From assembly GCA_935421135.1 (NCBI GenBank), contig OW285191.1:11349700-11413699 (forward strand): a stretch of DNA of 64,000 nucleotides. The letters run 5' to 3'. Below the pieces are notes generated by a model that saw only the letters and a list, made by a program, of their open reading frames with translations, was not told where the DNA came from and made no database searches. The position numbers were made by a program, and so were the translations under genes. Positions 1 through 10,325 of the stretch are shown piece by piece. Position 1 is the stretch's first letter; every line of letters starts with the position of its first letter. This DNA comes from Bugulina stolonifera. Taxonomy: Eukaryota > Bryozoa > Gymnolaemata > Cheilostomatida > Bugulidae.

Positions 1-60
1 CACTACGAGAGAATGGTTCAGAAAACCAGCAAGAGACAGAAAGACTTCATTAGTGCTTAC

Positions 61-1647
61 CTGAAACCATAACACGAGATTCAACTAATGAGATTCCTTG
101 TTCCTTGGCAAAATCAGTAGCACCTGGTCCGACTAGAAAGCTACAGAATAAAATACATGTCTATGAAATAACACATAATCCCACACCATTCACAGCTGTT
201 CCTAAACATAGCCATAGGACCAACCATAACATTTTGATTAGAGGATATTCTAACAAGTACATTATTTCAATAACTGATTGAAATGATAACCTCCCTGTTA
301 GAAACTGCTGAGGTATTATAATTATAATATTATCCTTAGTGTCATATACGTAAATATTACTGTTGAATACAACTTTCACAGCAGTTGGAACAGAATGACT
401 TCATTGGTCATTGCTAAAGTGTTACAATGTTAGTCTTGGACTATTCTGCTCAGAATATATCTATGAAGAACACATTATGTTTACATAGGCATAAAACACG
501 CATGTTCATATATGTAATATATTAAAACATAAATTATGAATAAAACATACATGTACATGTGGATACATAAAAGAAACATACATACACGCATACACGTATA
601 CAAAATAATAAAACATGCATGTACACACAAGTGTATGGACAACATACAATACACGTATGAATGAAACACACATGCACATGCAATAATTAGAACCTGGGAG
701 GGATTCTGCCATCAGATGGAGGAGTATGCTGAAGCTGTAACAATCTCTCTGGCACCAGGATAGGATTCTTTACCTTCTGTAGCGCTGCGACGGCAGCAAA
801 GTAGCCATCGCTAGTCATGAGAGATGCATCACACTCTACCTGTCCTTCGATAGTTAGACTAGAGCCATATCCTAGACAGGATATGAACCATATCCAGTAG
901 TTACACTGACCACACCTACTAGATATGCTAACTACGCCTACTATGTAGACTAACCACACCTCCGTGTTATACTAACACCACCCACTACATGTAGGTACAC
1001 TACTAGCTGCACTTACTGGAAATACAAAGTACACCTACTGGTGACACACACACCTGCATTAGTAAGAGAAGAATCTTCAAGTATTTGAAGTGCTGCCACT
1101 GCAGCCTTGCATGCAGACTGTCCATCCTTCAGAAGAGTAATAGCCTGCAATAGTGATACAAATATGCATGAACACGCACCAGCAATAAATTAGTGACAAC
1201 ATCTTGTATACAGCCTATAAGGTGCTAGGAATAAAATAAACATATTCTACAGTCACCAGTAACAATCGGTGTAAAAATTTCATGGAATGATTAACTTACT
1301 GCATAGCAAGATCGATCACAAAGCTGTTTATACAGATTCTCTTTACTCAATGAATGATAGCCAGCTCCTGGAATCCAATAACAACTAAACTAACTTAACT
1401 GAGCAGAATGGATGCATATATGAGAAAAAGCTAATTTTTTATTAATTTGCCAACACTGTTTGGCCTCGCATATGAGAATGCACTGAACTATTTTTTGTAT
1501 AATATTTAATGTAAAAATTAAATTTGATGCATGCAAACAAATTATTTGCCATGCAATACACTCCACAATCATCTGATACTAAATACTTAAGCTAGTCAAC
1601 ATAATTAACTTGCCTGCGTGAATCAGGACCAGCCCAGAATAGCCCAT
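61..1647 (-). CDS. TASP1: Taspase-1 (threonine aspartase), 5' part only
   Basis: Ntn-hydrolase-type endopeptidase; in known animals it autocleaves and processes MLL/KMT2 proteins and TFIIA after aspartate. Exons in gene order: 1614-1647, 1300-1367, 1054-1144, 694-871, 61-140; phases agree at every join. Recognisable blocks are HAGAGYHS near the start, then DSSLTNAGYGSSLTIEGQVE, IECDAS-like VECDASLM, and SDGRIPPR followed by FLVGPGATDFA. These follow Taspase-1 order rather than plain asparaginase. The catalytic threonine and beta subunit lie beyond position 1 and are not visible. The ATG at 1645-1647 directly precedes the conserved beta strand, giving an N-terminus about 40 residues shorter than human; the frame stays open upstream, so an earlier start or exon is possible. 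The first intron begins with GC (GCAAGT), a GC-AG intron. Confidence 0.93.
495..650. repeat. CA/TG-rich simple sequence in a TASP1 intron
   Basis: The intron between the TASP1 exons at 694-871 and 61-140 contains a stretch of alternating CA/TA words with repeated ACATACATGTACATG-type motifs. Chance open frames here on the minus strand are low complexity and cross the intron; I do not regard them as genes. Confidence 0.6.
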
Positions 1648-1779
1648 ATGTCTACCGGAACAGCAATGCGGAAGATGTCTAGCTTGGTATTTGTATTTGA
1701 TACATAGGCCTTACATATACATGTGTAGCATTTTCATGGCCTAAATATAAAACAAAATATTACATGATATTATAATTAT

Positions 1780-2342
1780 TAGAGATGCCTCACTCAAGTT
1801 AATTCAAGCAACATCTTATGGCTTATTAGAAAGGCTCTTGACTTGAATATACAGCTGTCCAAAACTTGCAACTTGAATTGTAATTCAATTATGGCTATGA
1901 TCAAAGACTCTCAACTTACACATCATTATGTTGAAATATTCAATAACTCGAGTTTTCATTGAACAACTGTGAATTGTAATGAATAGAAAGAACCACAGTT
2001 ATAACCACCAACCACAACCACAATTATAACATATTTTACAATAAAACTGACATTTTGCTTTGGGATTTGAACTTCTAACACCATTTCCTAACAACATTTC
2101 ACCATAAGCTAAATAATAACCCAATAACTCTACAAAAAGAAAAGAAGTGAATTGAAACTTGCTAGTAGTTACCTTGGATAACTTGACAAAAACTTGAGTT
2201 TCTGGGGAGATGTAAATATTGAACTTGTAACTTGAAAGTTTTGATCTGTCACTGAAAGAATTGACTTGTAACTAGAAGAGTCACAACTAAGAGTTGGCCA
2301 TGAAAACTTGAGTTTACAAAATAAAACTTGGACACATCTCTG
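1780..2342. mobile_element. Possible hAT-type MITE or remnant
   Basis: The left end reads TAGAGATGCCTCACTCAAG and the reverse complement of the right end reads CAGAGATGTGTCCAAGTT, similar imperfect terminal inverted repeats of the (C/T)AGAGATG type seen in hAT elements. The interior (563 bp in all) has no coding sequence and is full of AACTTG/CAAGTT words on both strands. Flanks are AT-rich (TAATTAT on both sides, offset by two bases), so a clean 8-bp target duplication cannot be shown. It lies in the intergenic region between the divergent TASP1 and exonuclease genes. Confidence 0.4.
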
Positions 2343-2776
2343 ATTAATTATATTTGTTACATGACATGGATGAATGATGATGATTGTGAACACAAGGTGT
2401 TTCAATTTGATGCACCCCTTTAACTTTTGCTAGCACGGATACGCATTTAAATTTTGGGTAAACTCATAAATCACTAAAGATTTACATAAAGTCTCGTATT
2501 ATAGTATGAGCGTATACATTACACACATTTATCCAATTTTAGCAGTAAAAAGGTGCTAGTCAAAATGTTCAAAGTAAGAAATATCTTACCTTTCAAATTG
2601 GGAAACGGAAAAGTAACAGATTGTGTTATAATGGAATAGGGAGAATGTCACCATATCCGCTCAAACATCTTAGCGCTAAATGTGGCTACTGTTGTCAAAA
2701 GATTGGGGAGCCTTTATGACCCCACACTAGACTTTAATTCAATGAGCTAAAGCTAGCCACATTTTCACAGTATATT

Positions 2777-2806
2777 CCATAGAGGTAGGAATACCTACCT
2801 CTATGG
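2777..2806. repeat. Short perfect hairpin
   Basis: CCATAGAGGTAGG (2777-2789) and its exact reverse complement (2794-2806) flank a 4-nt AATA loop; pairing resumes outside for four AT pairs after one mismatch. It lies between two divergent genes. Function unknown; it may be a MITE end or foldback. Confidence 0.8.
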
Positions 2807-3272
2807 TATATTCAGTGATATTAATTATTATATTACATTATATACATATTCTAACTATTATACATATATTGTTACAGTATATTAATAACATATGTATTAT
2901 CTTACTCCTTGGTATTATCATTGGTATACTATACTATATTATTGTTTTTGTAGTGAGCAATAGAAATCTACCCAGATAGAATTATCGCCCATTCTCTGAA
3001 TGATTGTTAAATCAAATGCACCAATCCAATCCTATGTAATATTCTATTGGTATTCGGTGGATACTGGATAGTCATCAGGGCGGATATAGGAAAAATTTCA
3101 ACACCAGCCTATTTTCAATAAGTCATGGATTTTACGCGTCTGATTAAGATAATTGTGGAACATGAACATGTATGGGTGCAGTCTACACATTATAACATGA
3201 CTATTACAGCACTATACAATGACTGCTACTGCCTGAGCAAGTAAATAGAAAATGAATTGAAGCCTGGACATG

Positions 3273-3359
3273 CATAGTATTGATAGGTTACAGAGCACAG
3301 CTAGTATTGCATGCTAAGCATGCAATACTAGCTGTGCTCTGTAACCTATCAATACTATG
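3273..3359. repeat. 42-bp perfect inverted repeat (foldback)
   Basis: Bases 3273-3314 are the exact reverse complement of 3318-3359, separated by three bases (TAA). There is no mismatch in 42 pairs, which is unusual for an old sequence and suggests recent origin, gene conversion between arms, or an assembly artefact. It lies about 430 bp upstream of the first coding exon of the exonuclease gene. Confidence 0.95.
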
Positions 3360-3420
3360 ATTGAACACACGCCTAGGATGGTGGCGTGGGTGCCTATAGC
3401 CGCCCCTGACAGTTATCGTA

Positions 3421-3725
3421 GAGCATAATGATAATTAATGAATTTAATTTGACAATTTTAAATTATAATTATAATATTATTAATTATCGATTATTCCCTG
3501 CTGTACCATCGGATGCCAATACATTACATAGAGGATTGGGCCTTATAAATAATAATAATAATCACTATTTAATTAGTCCTATATTATTATATATAAATAT
3601 TATTAATTATATTATAAGATTATTCATCTTTAGTATGTGTGTTTGATCAATGTTATAATTATAAGTTATTATAATATAGGCCTAATGTAATTAAAAATAT
3701 TTGTATTGTTTTCAATAAAAGACTA
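3421..3725. other. AT-rich intergenic stretch before the exonuclease gene
   Basis: More than 80% A+T over most of its length with TAATAATAAT-type runs. No credible coding sequence; the plus-strand frame 3428-3646 is an AT-composition artefact. A splice acceptor-like T-rich tract ending in TTTAG at about 3791 just before the next ATG suggests that an untranslated first exon and promoter lie somewhere in 2.8-3.7 kb. Confidence 0.5.
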
Positions 3726-3796
3726 GCGATATACAAGTACACGTATATGGTTATCTCAGTGCTTTTTTAAAAAGATATATTTTATTTTTAGATCAA

Positions 3797-6700
3797 ATGG
3801 ATCCATCCACTGATATGCAAGTCAGCAGAGCTGTGAAACGTGCCAGCACTAGCTTTAGTAAGACCAAGCAATTTAAGCGATCGAAAAACTTTATATGTGA
3901 TTGTGTCATCATCGACCCTGGCAAATGTAACATATGTGCAAAAATCGCTCGGAAAATCCATAGGTAAGTTCTGCAATTCATTTTAGAATGTAGTGAATAC
4001 TTATTTCATTTCTGCATATTGTATGCATGTATAACTTTGAATCATTTATTCTATCAGGTCAGAATGTCTATTACAAATCAATCAAGGTTAAATCAGGTTA
4101 AGTCTTTGCACAAACTTTTACACTGAAAAAAATTATTTGTCTGTCAAGGGAAAATATATCCAGTTTTTCTCAGTCTCCATATCAGTTGGCCTAAAGGTGC
4201 GAGTCAATAGTTTAATTGTACTGTATGTAAGGGAGGCAACTGCTAATATGTAGTGTATATGGCTCCATAGACTGTTTGGCAAACGACTGGCTCTGTCGCC
4301 AAGAGAAATATCAGTTAAGGCAACAGCTGAGCCTGCTAATGGTGGTGGAGAAGATATGTTGGTGTTTGCAGATCAACCATGCGATTGTGCTGAGCTAGAT
4401 TCAGATAGGTGTACCATATGTGCTGCCTTCGCTATCAAGATGGGCGTGTTTATGAATACATGTAAGTGTCGTGTATTCCCAACTTCTCATTTCATTGCTT
4501 CAGGTGCCGTGTTCAATAACGCTGGAATAAGGCAGTAGTTGACTTGAACTTTTTAATTAGGTATTGTGTTTAGTTTAATTTAAAGGGCTACAGAAATGAT
4601 AATATTTTGTTTGGTATACCTATACTTTAAGCCCTGAAGCTGCTATATTCACTTTATTAAAACTCTGAAAATAATTTGGGCTGGGATATGCCAGCATATA
4701 AAATTATCATGAAAAGTGGGTTCTGGAAAAGGAAGTCCCAAGTTACAGGGGTGTTGTCCACATCCTGTATGACGTGTGAAGGCCCATAGCTTGGCTCTCT
4801 AATTATAGTCCTGTGTAGGGGAGTTACCAGGTGCCCCATACTTACACTACAATCTCACAGCTATGAGCTTTCTGTAATTATTTGGCTTATGTAATCCTAT
4901 GGTTTTCTCAATAATATGGCTAGCCATTGAGTAATACAGTTCAATCAGGCCAAGCAAGGGAAGCTATGAGTGAGGATATTGAGACAACAAATCCTTTAGT
5001 TGCTGACCGAAGCTTGTTGAGGGCAATGGCTATGTTGTAGTAATATAATACTTCTGCAGATATTGTTAGTATAATACGTGTATACATGCAAAATAATTTT
5101 GATATTTAAATTATAAGTGGCAGTATAATATGCATGTAATAATTGTTATATAGACCTACATGTACATCCAGACCTGTTTGAGATTATAAATATGTTCAAC
5201 CATGTTACTTATTAATACAAATCATGTGCATGTAGGTACAGATATACAGTAGTACTTGCATGGAAATATAGAGTAGATACTATATACATGTTGTAGTATA
5301 TACTAGATAGACTATAATATGTTATATTACATTGAATTATGAACACAGTATATACATATAGTATAACCTGATGAGTACTTGAAGTATGAAACTACGTAGT
5401 AGTGAAATAAATCAAATAAATTAAAAATCGTCAATTCCACCTACGTTATAATAGTTTATAGTATAACTACATGTATATAATAACATTATACTGTGTTATG
5501 GTCTAATACAGTATCAGTATGTACATGTATTACAACGTGCATGCATTGTATTACTGTACTGTACTGCACTCTAATAGCGGGATAGGAAGTAATGCAACAG
5601 TTGCATTACTTCCTATCCCGCCAATGAAATATTTATTTGTATTACTGTTATTCAAGCCAATTGAGAGTGGTGTAAGTGTGGGGTGTAAGTGTCGCATACA
5701 TCATTTGGGGCCACATGCTGTAGTAAGCAAATGCACATTAAACATGAAAACATGGCAGAACTGAGGTATTCTGTTGTAACAAGCAAAATTTTGCCAAAGA
5801 CAGTGATTAACTATATCCAAGTTTCTGTTTGAAGCCTAGACTTGGAATAGCAGATTAGATGAGGATATTGGGTACTGCTGGCATTAATTCCCACCCATTA
5901 CCTATGCTGGAATTTCAGCTAAATTAACCACACTAATTTAATTGGCTAGGCTTTGTTATGTAACAACTTCCATTTTGTTTCCACAGTTACAGAGTAAACA
6001 AAGTTTACATCCTTTGTAATTCAATATGGCAGAATGAGGGCTTGCAGTGTTTTCCATTTTCAGAAAACAGACAAACTGATTATGTTATATGAATTTTTGT
6101 TGCACATATTGAAAAATAATAACCTATATAACATAAGTGCTACATGAAAAGACATGATTTCAGTAGTACTTTAACCATTTCTGTGGATTTATATTTGCTA
6201 TGCTACATATCTTCATGTCTGTGTATCTATTTACCATTATAATCTGTGTTAAATATTAGCAAGTTTTTTTATCACACAAAACAGGACAACGTTATGATAG
6301 GCTGTATAACCAGCAGCGTTATGTGTTGTCTTACATGTAGATTCAAAGAAAGTTCTGGAAGATACAAAGGAAGAGTGGAAATACAAGGTGGACTGTGAGT
6401 GTAGTTACTTGTCCGCTACTGGCTGTGGTACATGTCGAGCTGCCATTATACACATTCAGTCTGTAAGTAAATCATACCATGAAATCATGTCACAGAGCTA
6501 GCTTAAAGCTATCCTATGAATACTAGTCATGATGACTTGTTATCTTTAAGAGTAGTCTTCTCGCCACAGATGATTGCGCTCACAGGAATATTGTCTTCTG
6601 CTTCCAGATATTCAGAAAGAAAGTATATCCGACATGTCAGGAGATAAACTCTGAAGGGAATGACACTGATTCATCTCTCAGCTCAACAGAATGTGACCCC

Positions 6701-9691
6701 ACCTCTATAATTGCTAGTCATACTCACACTCATACTGGTACCTCAAGTCATACCTCTACTGAAACTAGTGATCGTCAATCAAAACCTACTGATATTTGTA
6801 CTACTGTTGATGGTATTGGTTCCTCTACTAGTGCTGATACTCTAACTAATACTTTGACTAGTACTGATACTCTTCCTATTACATCTACTAGTATTGATAC
6901 TCACAGTAGTCCTGGTACGAAGTCATGTGATATAGGCACTAACTCACCCATAATCACATCTAATAGTACATCAGGTATACCTGACCTGAGTAGATATGTG
7001 GCGTTGGACTGCGAGATGGTAGGAGTTATAGACCATAGCCAGAGGAATATTAAAGGGAGACCAAAGATGGTCAGTGCTCTAGGTGAGTTGTACAAGCCCT
7101 TTCATACTGGGTTATTATGCAACTACTACCATTTGTCTTCAATTTTAATATGTGCTATCTCGTAGGTATATTCTTACAGCTGCTTGTACATGTAGCAATG
7201 CTATATATAGGGTGTGTGTTGTGTCTGTAAGTTATGCTTTATATCAAGCTGTAGGTTACCCTACCAATATGTATATTGCTTACATGTATAATGGTACTGA
7301 CAGTAACTATTCTTGAATAATCCGAATCAGAATTACATAGGCATTGGTGACTTAACCCTTTTGCGTGGAAAGCGACATTTATGTCGCCGAGCGACACTAT
7401 GTGAGTTAGAGGAAGCGACATAAATGTCGCTTCCGATATCGTTTTGTATTATCAAGTTTTATTGGTTGAATTCGAGGGGTTTGACAAATAAATGATGAGA
7501 AATGACTAGAAAACATTTCGAATAATATAGTCTGACTTAGACTCTTATAAATTCGGAGGATTCATCTCTATTTCTTCTAGTACTTCTTCGGGAAGACTTT
7601 TTCATTTGAAAAATGGCGACTCCCAGTCAAAATGAATTACAATGGCGATCAACAAGAGTTAGAAGGTATTTTGTGATTGTGGATTGTATTATGGGTGGTG
7701 ATGCTTGGTTAGATAGTGGAGGAAGTGATATAGAAATAGAACATTTTGAAAGCAGTGATGAATCTGATAGCGAAAATTGTAATCATAGTGATAGTCATAG
7801 TAGCAGTCATAATGTCAATGACCGTCATAATGATAATAATCATACATTTACATTTACATTTATTTGGGTTTTCTAAAAGTTTACAGATAATATTATTTAT
7901 TTAGGTAGCAATAGTGATCATGCAAATGATGGATTTAGAGGTCCTTGTATTTATCTAAGGGATTAGTCATCGGTCACTCATGTTGCTTCACGGCCAGCTG
8001 AATTTTGGTATACAGCAGGGACTATACAGGATACATTTAGTAATAGTTGAGTTTATTCTAGGTGAAAACTAATACCATTTCTGAATTCTATATACTTCCT
8101 TCCATATTCTGTGAAAGTATCAAGCAATTCTATTAAAAAATGTGAAAATTATTGTTGTTCAAGCAAAGGCATATTGAAGATCGAAAATTTCCCTAAATAA
8201 ACCTCCCTGTGGAGGCCTGTTTGCAACAAAAGAACGTACCTTCGAAAGGGTTAAACCTTGACTTATTGGACTACATCAGGTCATGGTCAGCAATTTTACC
8301 AAATGGTGCCCTACCCAAATGATATCCAAAAATCCTCAAAATTGCTATGCTAACTTTGATCTCGACTGGTCAAATAAGTCGAACTTAATGTCACCAGAGC
8401 TTGTGTATTTCTGGATGAGCGGAAAAACTGATTTGGATTTTGCAAGAAAAGAACCACTTTATCTTGTAAATTATTCTATTGAAATGATGTCTTACATGCG
8501 AATCACTTTTTTGTTGACTATGGTTAGGATTTTCTGATTGAGTGAAACCATGATACTTCACCTTAGTTCCACTGCTATTAGTGTGTTTATGTATTTCAGC
8601 GAGATGTAGTATCGTAGATTCGGAGCTCAATGTATTGTTGGACATCTATGTGAAGCCAGACAAAACTGTAGCTGACTACAGAACTAAATATAGTGGCATA
8701 ACCAAGGCTAAGTTGAAAGGTGCAGTCTCTAATGATATAGCCCGAGATCTTATTCTATCAACACTTCAGGTACGCACTATACATGTGCTACTATACTATA
8801 CTAATAGGTCTACTGTACTCCAAGCTCCACATTTACTGTGTTGTTATAAACTACCTTTCCCAAGTGATTTGTGTCCTTATGAAGATCAACATTCCAAAAA
8901 TAAATTATTAGTTCACTATGGCATGAAATTTATACCTGTTACATTAAGCCTTAGCCAACTAAGCAAACTGCGAACTTGGGTACATGAACACTGCATATGT
9001 CTGTAATTAGTTACATGTACATATTACCAATTGATTGTTGTATATTTTAGGGTAAGATAGTAGTGGGTCACACGTTGAGCAGTGATTTTAGTGCCATAGG
9101 CTATGCACCACCTCCCATCATGTTCAGAGATATCGGTCGCTGCCGTCTACTAAACCATATGTACAAGAAGAAGTCACGTCTGAGTGGGCCAGGCACCCAT
9201 TTAGTAGGACTGAAGAAGCTGTCAGCTATATTACTTAGTGAGTATTATACATACATGTAATATAGGACACAATGTTTATGCTTGATTTACTTCCACCCAA
9301 TTAGGAGACTGATATTAGGTGGAAAATGGTTTTGGAGAATTTTTGGATTAATTTAGAAAGACAATGTTTGCACCAACATAGTTGTATATGTGGGGCAGAG
9401 AGAGGATTACTTCAAATAGAGATCTACTCTTTGGTATTTAAATGTCTGTAAACGAAACTTCTGTGCCTCTGTTCTGTAGATTCTAGAATACAGGAGGGCA
9501 GTCACTGCTCCGTAGAAGATTCTATTCACACCATGAGGTTGTACTTGTTGATCCGAGACGACTGGGAGGCGGAGCTAGCGAGGAAAGGGTTCAAAAAAGC
9601 TGATGCATGTGACGAGTTCTCTCTCTCATATACGGACAGCAGCCTCTATCTGGATGACACCTTCTGGCCCGAGTCTAACCTGCAATGTTGA
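3797..9691 (+). CDS. DEDDh exonuclease (REXO4/ISG20 class) with triple CXCX7CXXC N-terminus
   Basis: Predicted 3'-5' RNA exonuclease, 507 aa. Exons: 3797-3963, 4271-4461, 6341-6462, 6608-7082, 8600-8769, 9051-9237, 9480-9691; all phases agree. The catalytic domain starts near residue 290: ExoI DCEMVG (D294, E296), then YRTKYSGITKAKL as in REXO4, ExoII VVGHTLSSD, ExoIII HCSVED followed by MRLY. Family members process rRNA or degrade RNA, often in the nucleolus. The N-terminal ~160 residues are not typical of the family: three motifs of identical spacing, CXCX7CXXC, at C34-C47, C93-C106 and C138-C151, each followed by an A-rich helix-like segment, one motif per exon. Residues ~170-285 are a Ser/Thr-rich linker. 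The cysteine repeats look metal-binding but that is inference. I cannot assign it to REXO4, AEN or ISG20L2 specifically. Confidence 0.88.
5368..5404 (+). ncRNA. Hammerhead-ribozyme-like motif, probably a relic
   Basis: CTGATGA (5368-5374) is followed by a 5-bp stem II with UGA loop (5375-5387, one G-U pair), then GAAA (5388-5391), then a 4-bp stem III CUAC/GUAG with a 3-nt loop, then U at 5403. The core order and both stems match a type I hammerhead. The base at the cleavage position is G (5404), which hammerheads do not normally tolerate, and I see no good stem I, so it is likely inactive or coincidental. Confidence 0.4.
5577..5621. repeat. 22-bp perfect inverted repeat with 1-nt spacer
   Basis: Bases 5577-5598 are the exact reverse complement of 5600-5621 around a single A at 5599. 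It is within an intron of the exonuclease gene and resembles the larger foldback at 3273-3359 in being perfect and having almost no loop. Confidence 0.95.
7352..8254. mobile_element. piggyBac-like element, short non-autonomous copy
   Basis: An 895-bp element (7356-8250) is bounded by TTAA on both sides (7352-7355 and 8251-8254), the target duplication of the piggyBac superfamily. Its ends are CCCTTTTGCG and, read inward from the right, CCCTTTCGAA. A subterminal inverted repeat (GCGACATTTATGTCGC near 7372 and GCGACATAAATGTCGC near 7415) sits at the left end. It carries only a short transposase-like 5' frame. It is inserted in the intron between exons 4 and 5 of the exonuclease gene. Confidence 0.8.
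7613..7876 (+). pseudogene. Truncated piggyBac-like transposase N-terminus
   Basis: An 87-codon frame inside the TTAA-flanked element begins with a well-placed ATG and has the acidic, Ser/Asp/Glu-rich character (SSDESDSEN) of piggyBac transposase N-termini. The catalytic DDD core is absent and the remaining ~370 bp of the element shows no further transposase. Identification rests mostly on the element ends; the protein alone would be too short to assign. Confidence 0.5.
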
Positions 9692-10325
9692 TGCTCTACT
9701 CTGCTAGAGCCATCTAGGAAATTGTATGCTACTTTTGAGGTCTGACACTCTGTTATGAAGGTCTATATAATGTTTTTGGTAGCTTGTGAGATATCAAAGA
9801 AATTTATGTAACAGCGCTGTTATATAACTGTAGTCAGTTTACAAGTTACAAAGGTAGAAATTATATATATTATTAAAATTTGTTTGATTTATAATGTTGG
9901 AATTTCCACCAAATTTAACCTGTTTGCTAGTTGCTGCATGAGTACAAGGAGTCTTGGATTATCTTACGACGTTCTAAATATTCATATATGATAGTAATGA
10001 AGTAGGATAGTGTAATGCATCTGTAGATAGTATTGTCGCTGTAAGTTCATTACTTGCCTGTTTATGGGTACTCATAATTCAAAGTTATCTCCTCCTAGTA
10101 TAATGAAATTCACTTGCCACTTGAAACCAGTTTTAGAAAAAAGTCTAATATATTTTCTCACTCTGAATGACTAGTACATGTGTAATAAAAAGTGAATTTA
10201 TAAAATCAGAAAAAGATAAGTGCTGACTTAAACAGTAATATAATTACACTGTATATAATGGCAGTGTAATCCACAGTGTAATACATATAAATGTTAACCG
10301 TGACGTGGAGTTCCTGACAGCTTAT
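9692..10325. other. Convergent intergenic region
   Basis: About 630 bp between the exonuclease stop (plus) and the ZNF106-like stop (minus). It should contain the 3' UTRs and polyadenylation signals of both; AATAAAA occurs near 10184. No gene seen. Confidence 0.5.

Larger units (their letters stand above)
4462..6340 (+). other. Intron 2 of the exonuclease gene
   Basis: No second gene is evident. It contains a hammerhead-like motif (5368-5404) and a 22-bp perfect inverted repeat (5577-5621). Reading through the exon 2 donor adds about 25 residues before a stop at 4538. A short frame near 5650-5760 contains a CKC...C pattern but its phase does not fit either neighbouring exon. Confidence 0.5.

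Noticed and set aside
5650..5763. A fourth cysteine-rich exon (CKC...C) for the exonuclease gene
   Set aside because: The spacing differs from CXCX7CXXC and the phase needed after exon 2 runs into a stop at once.
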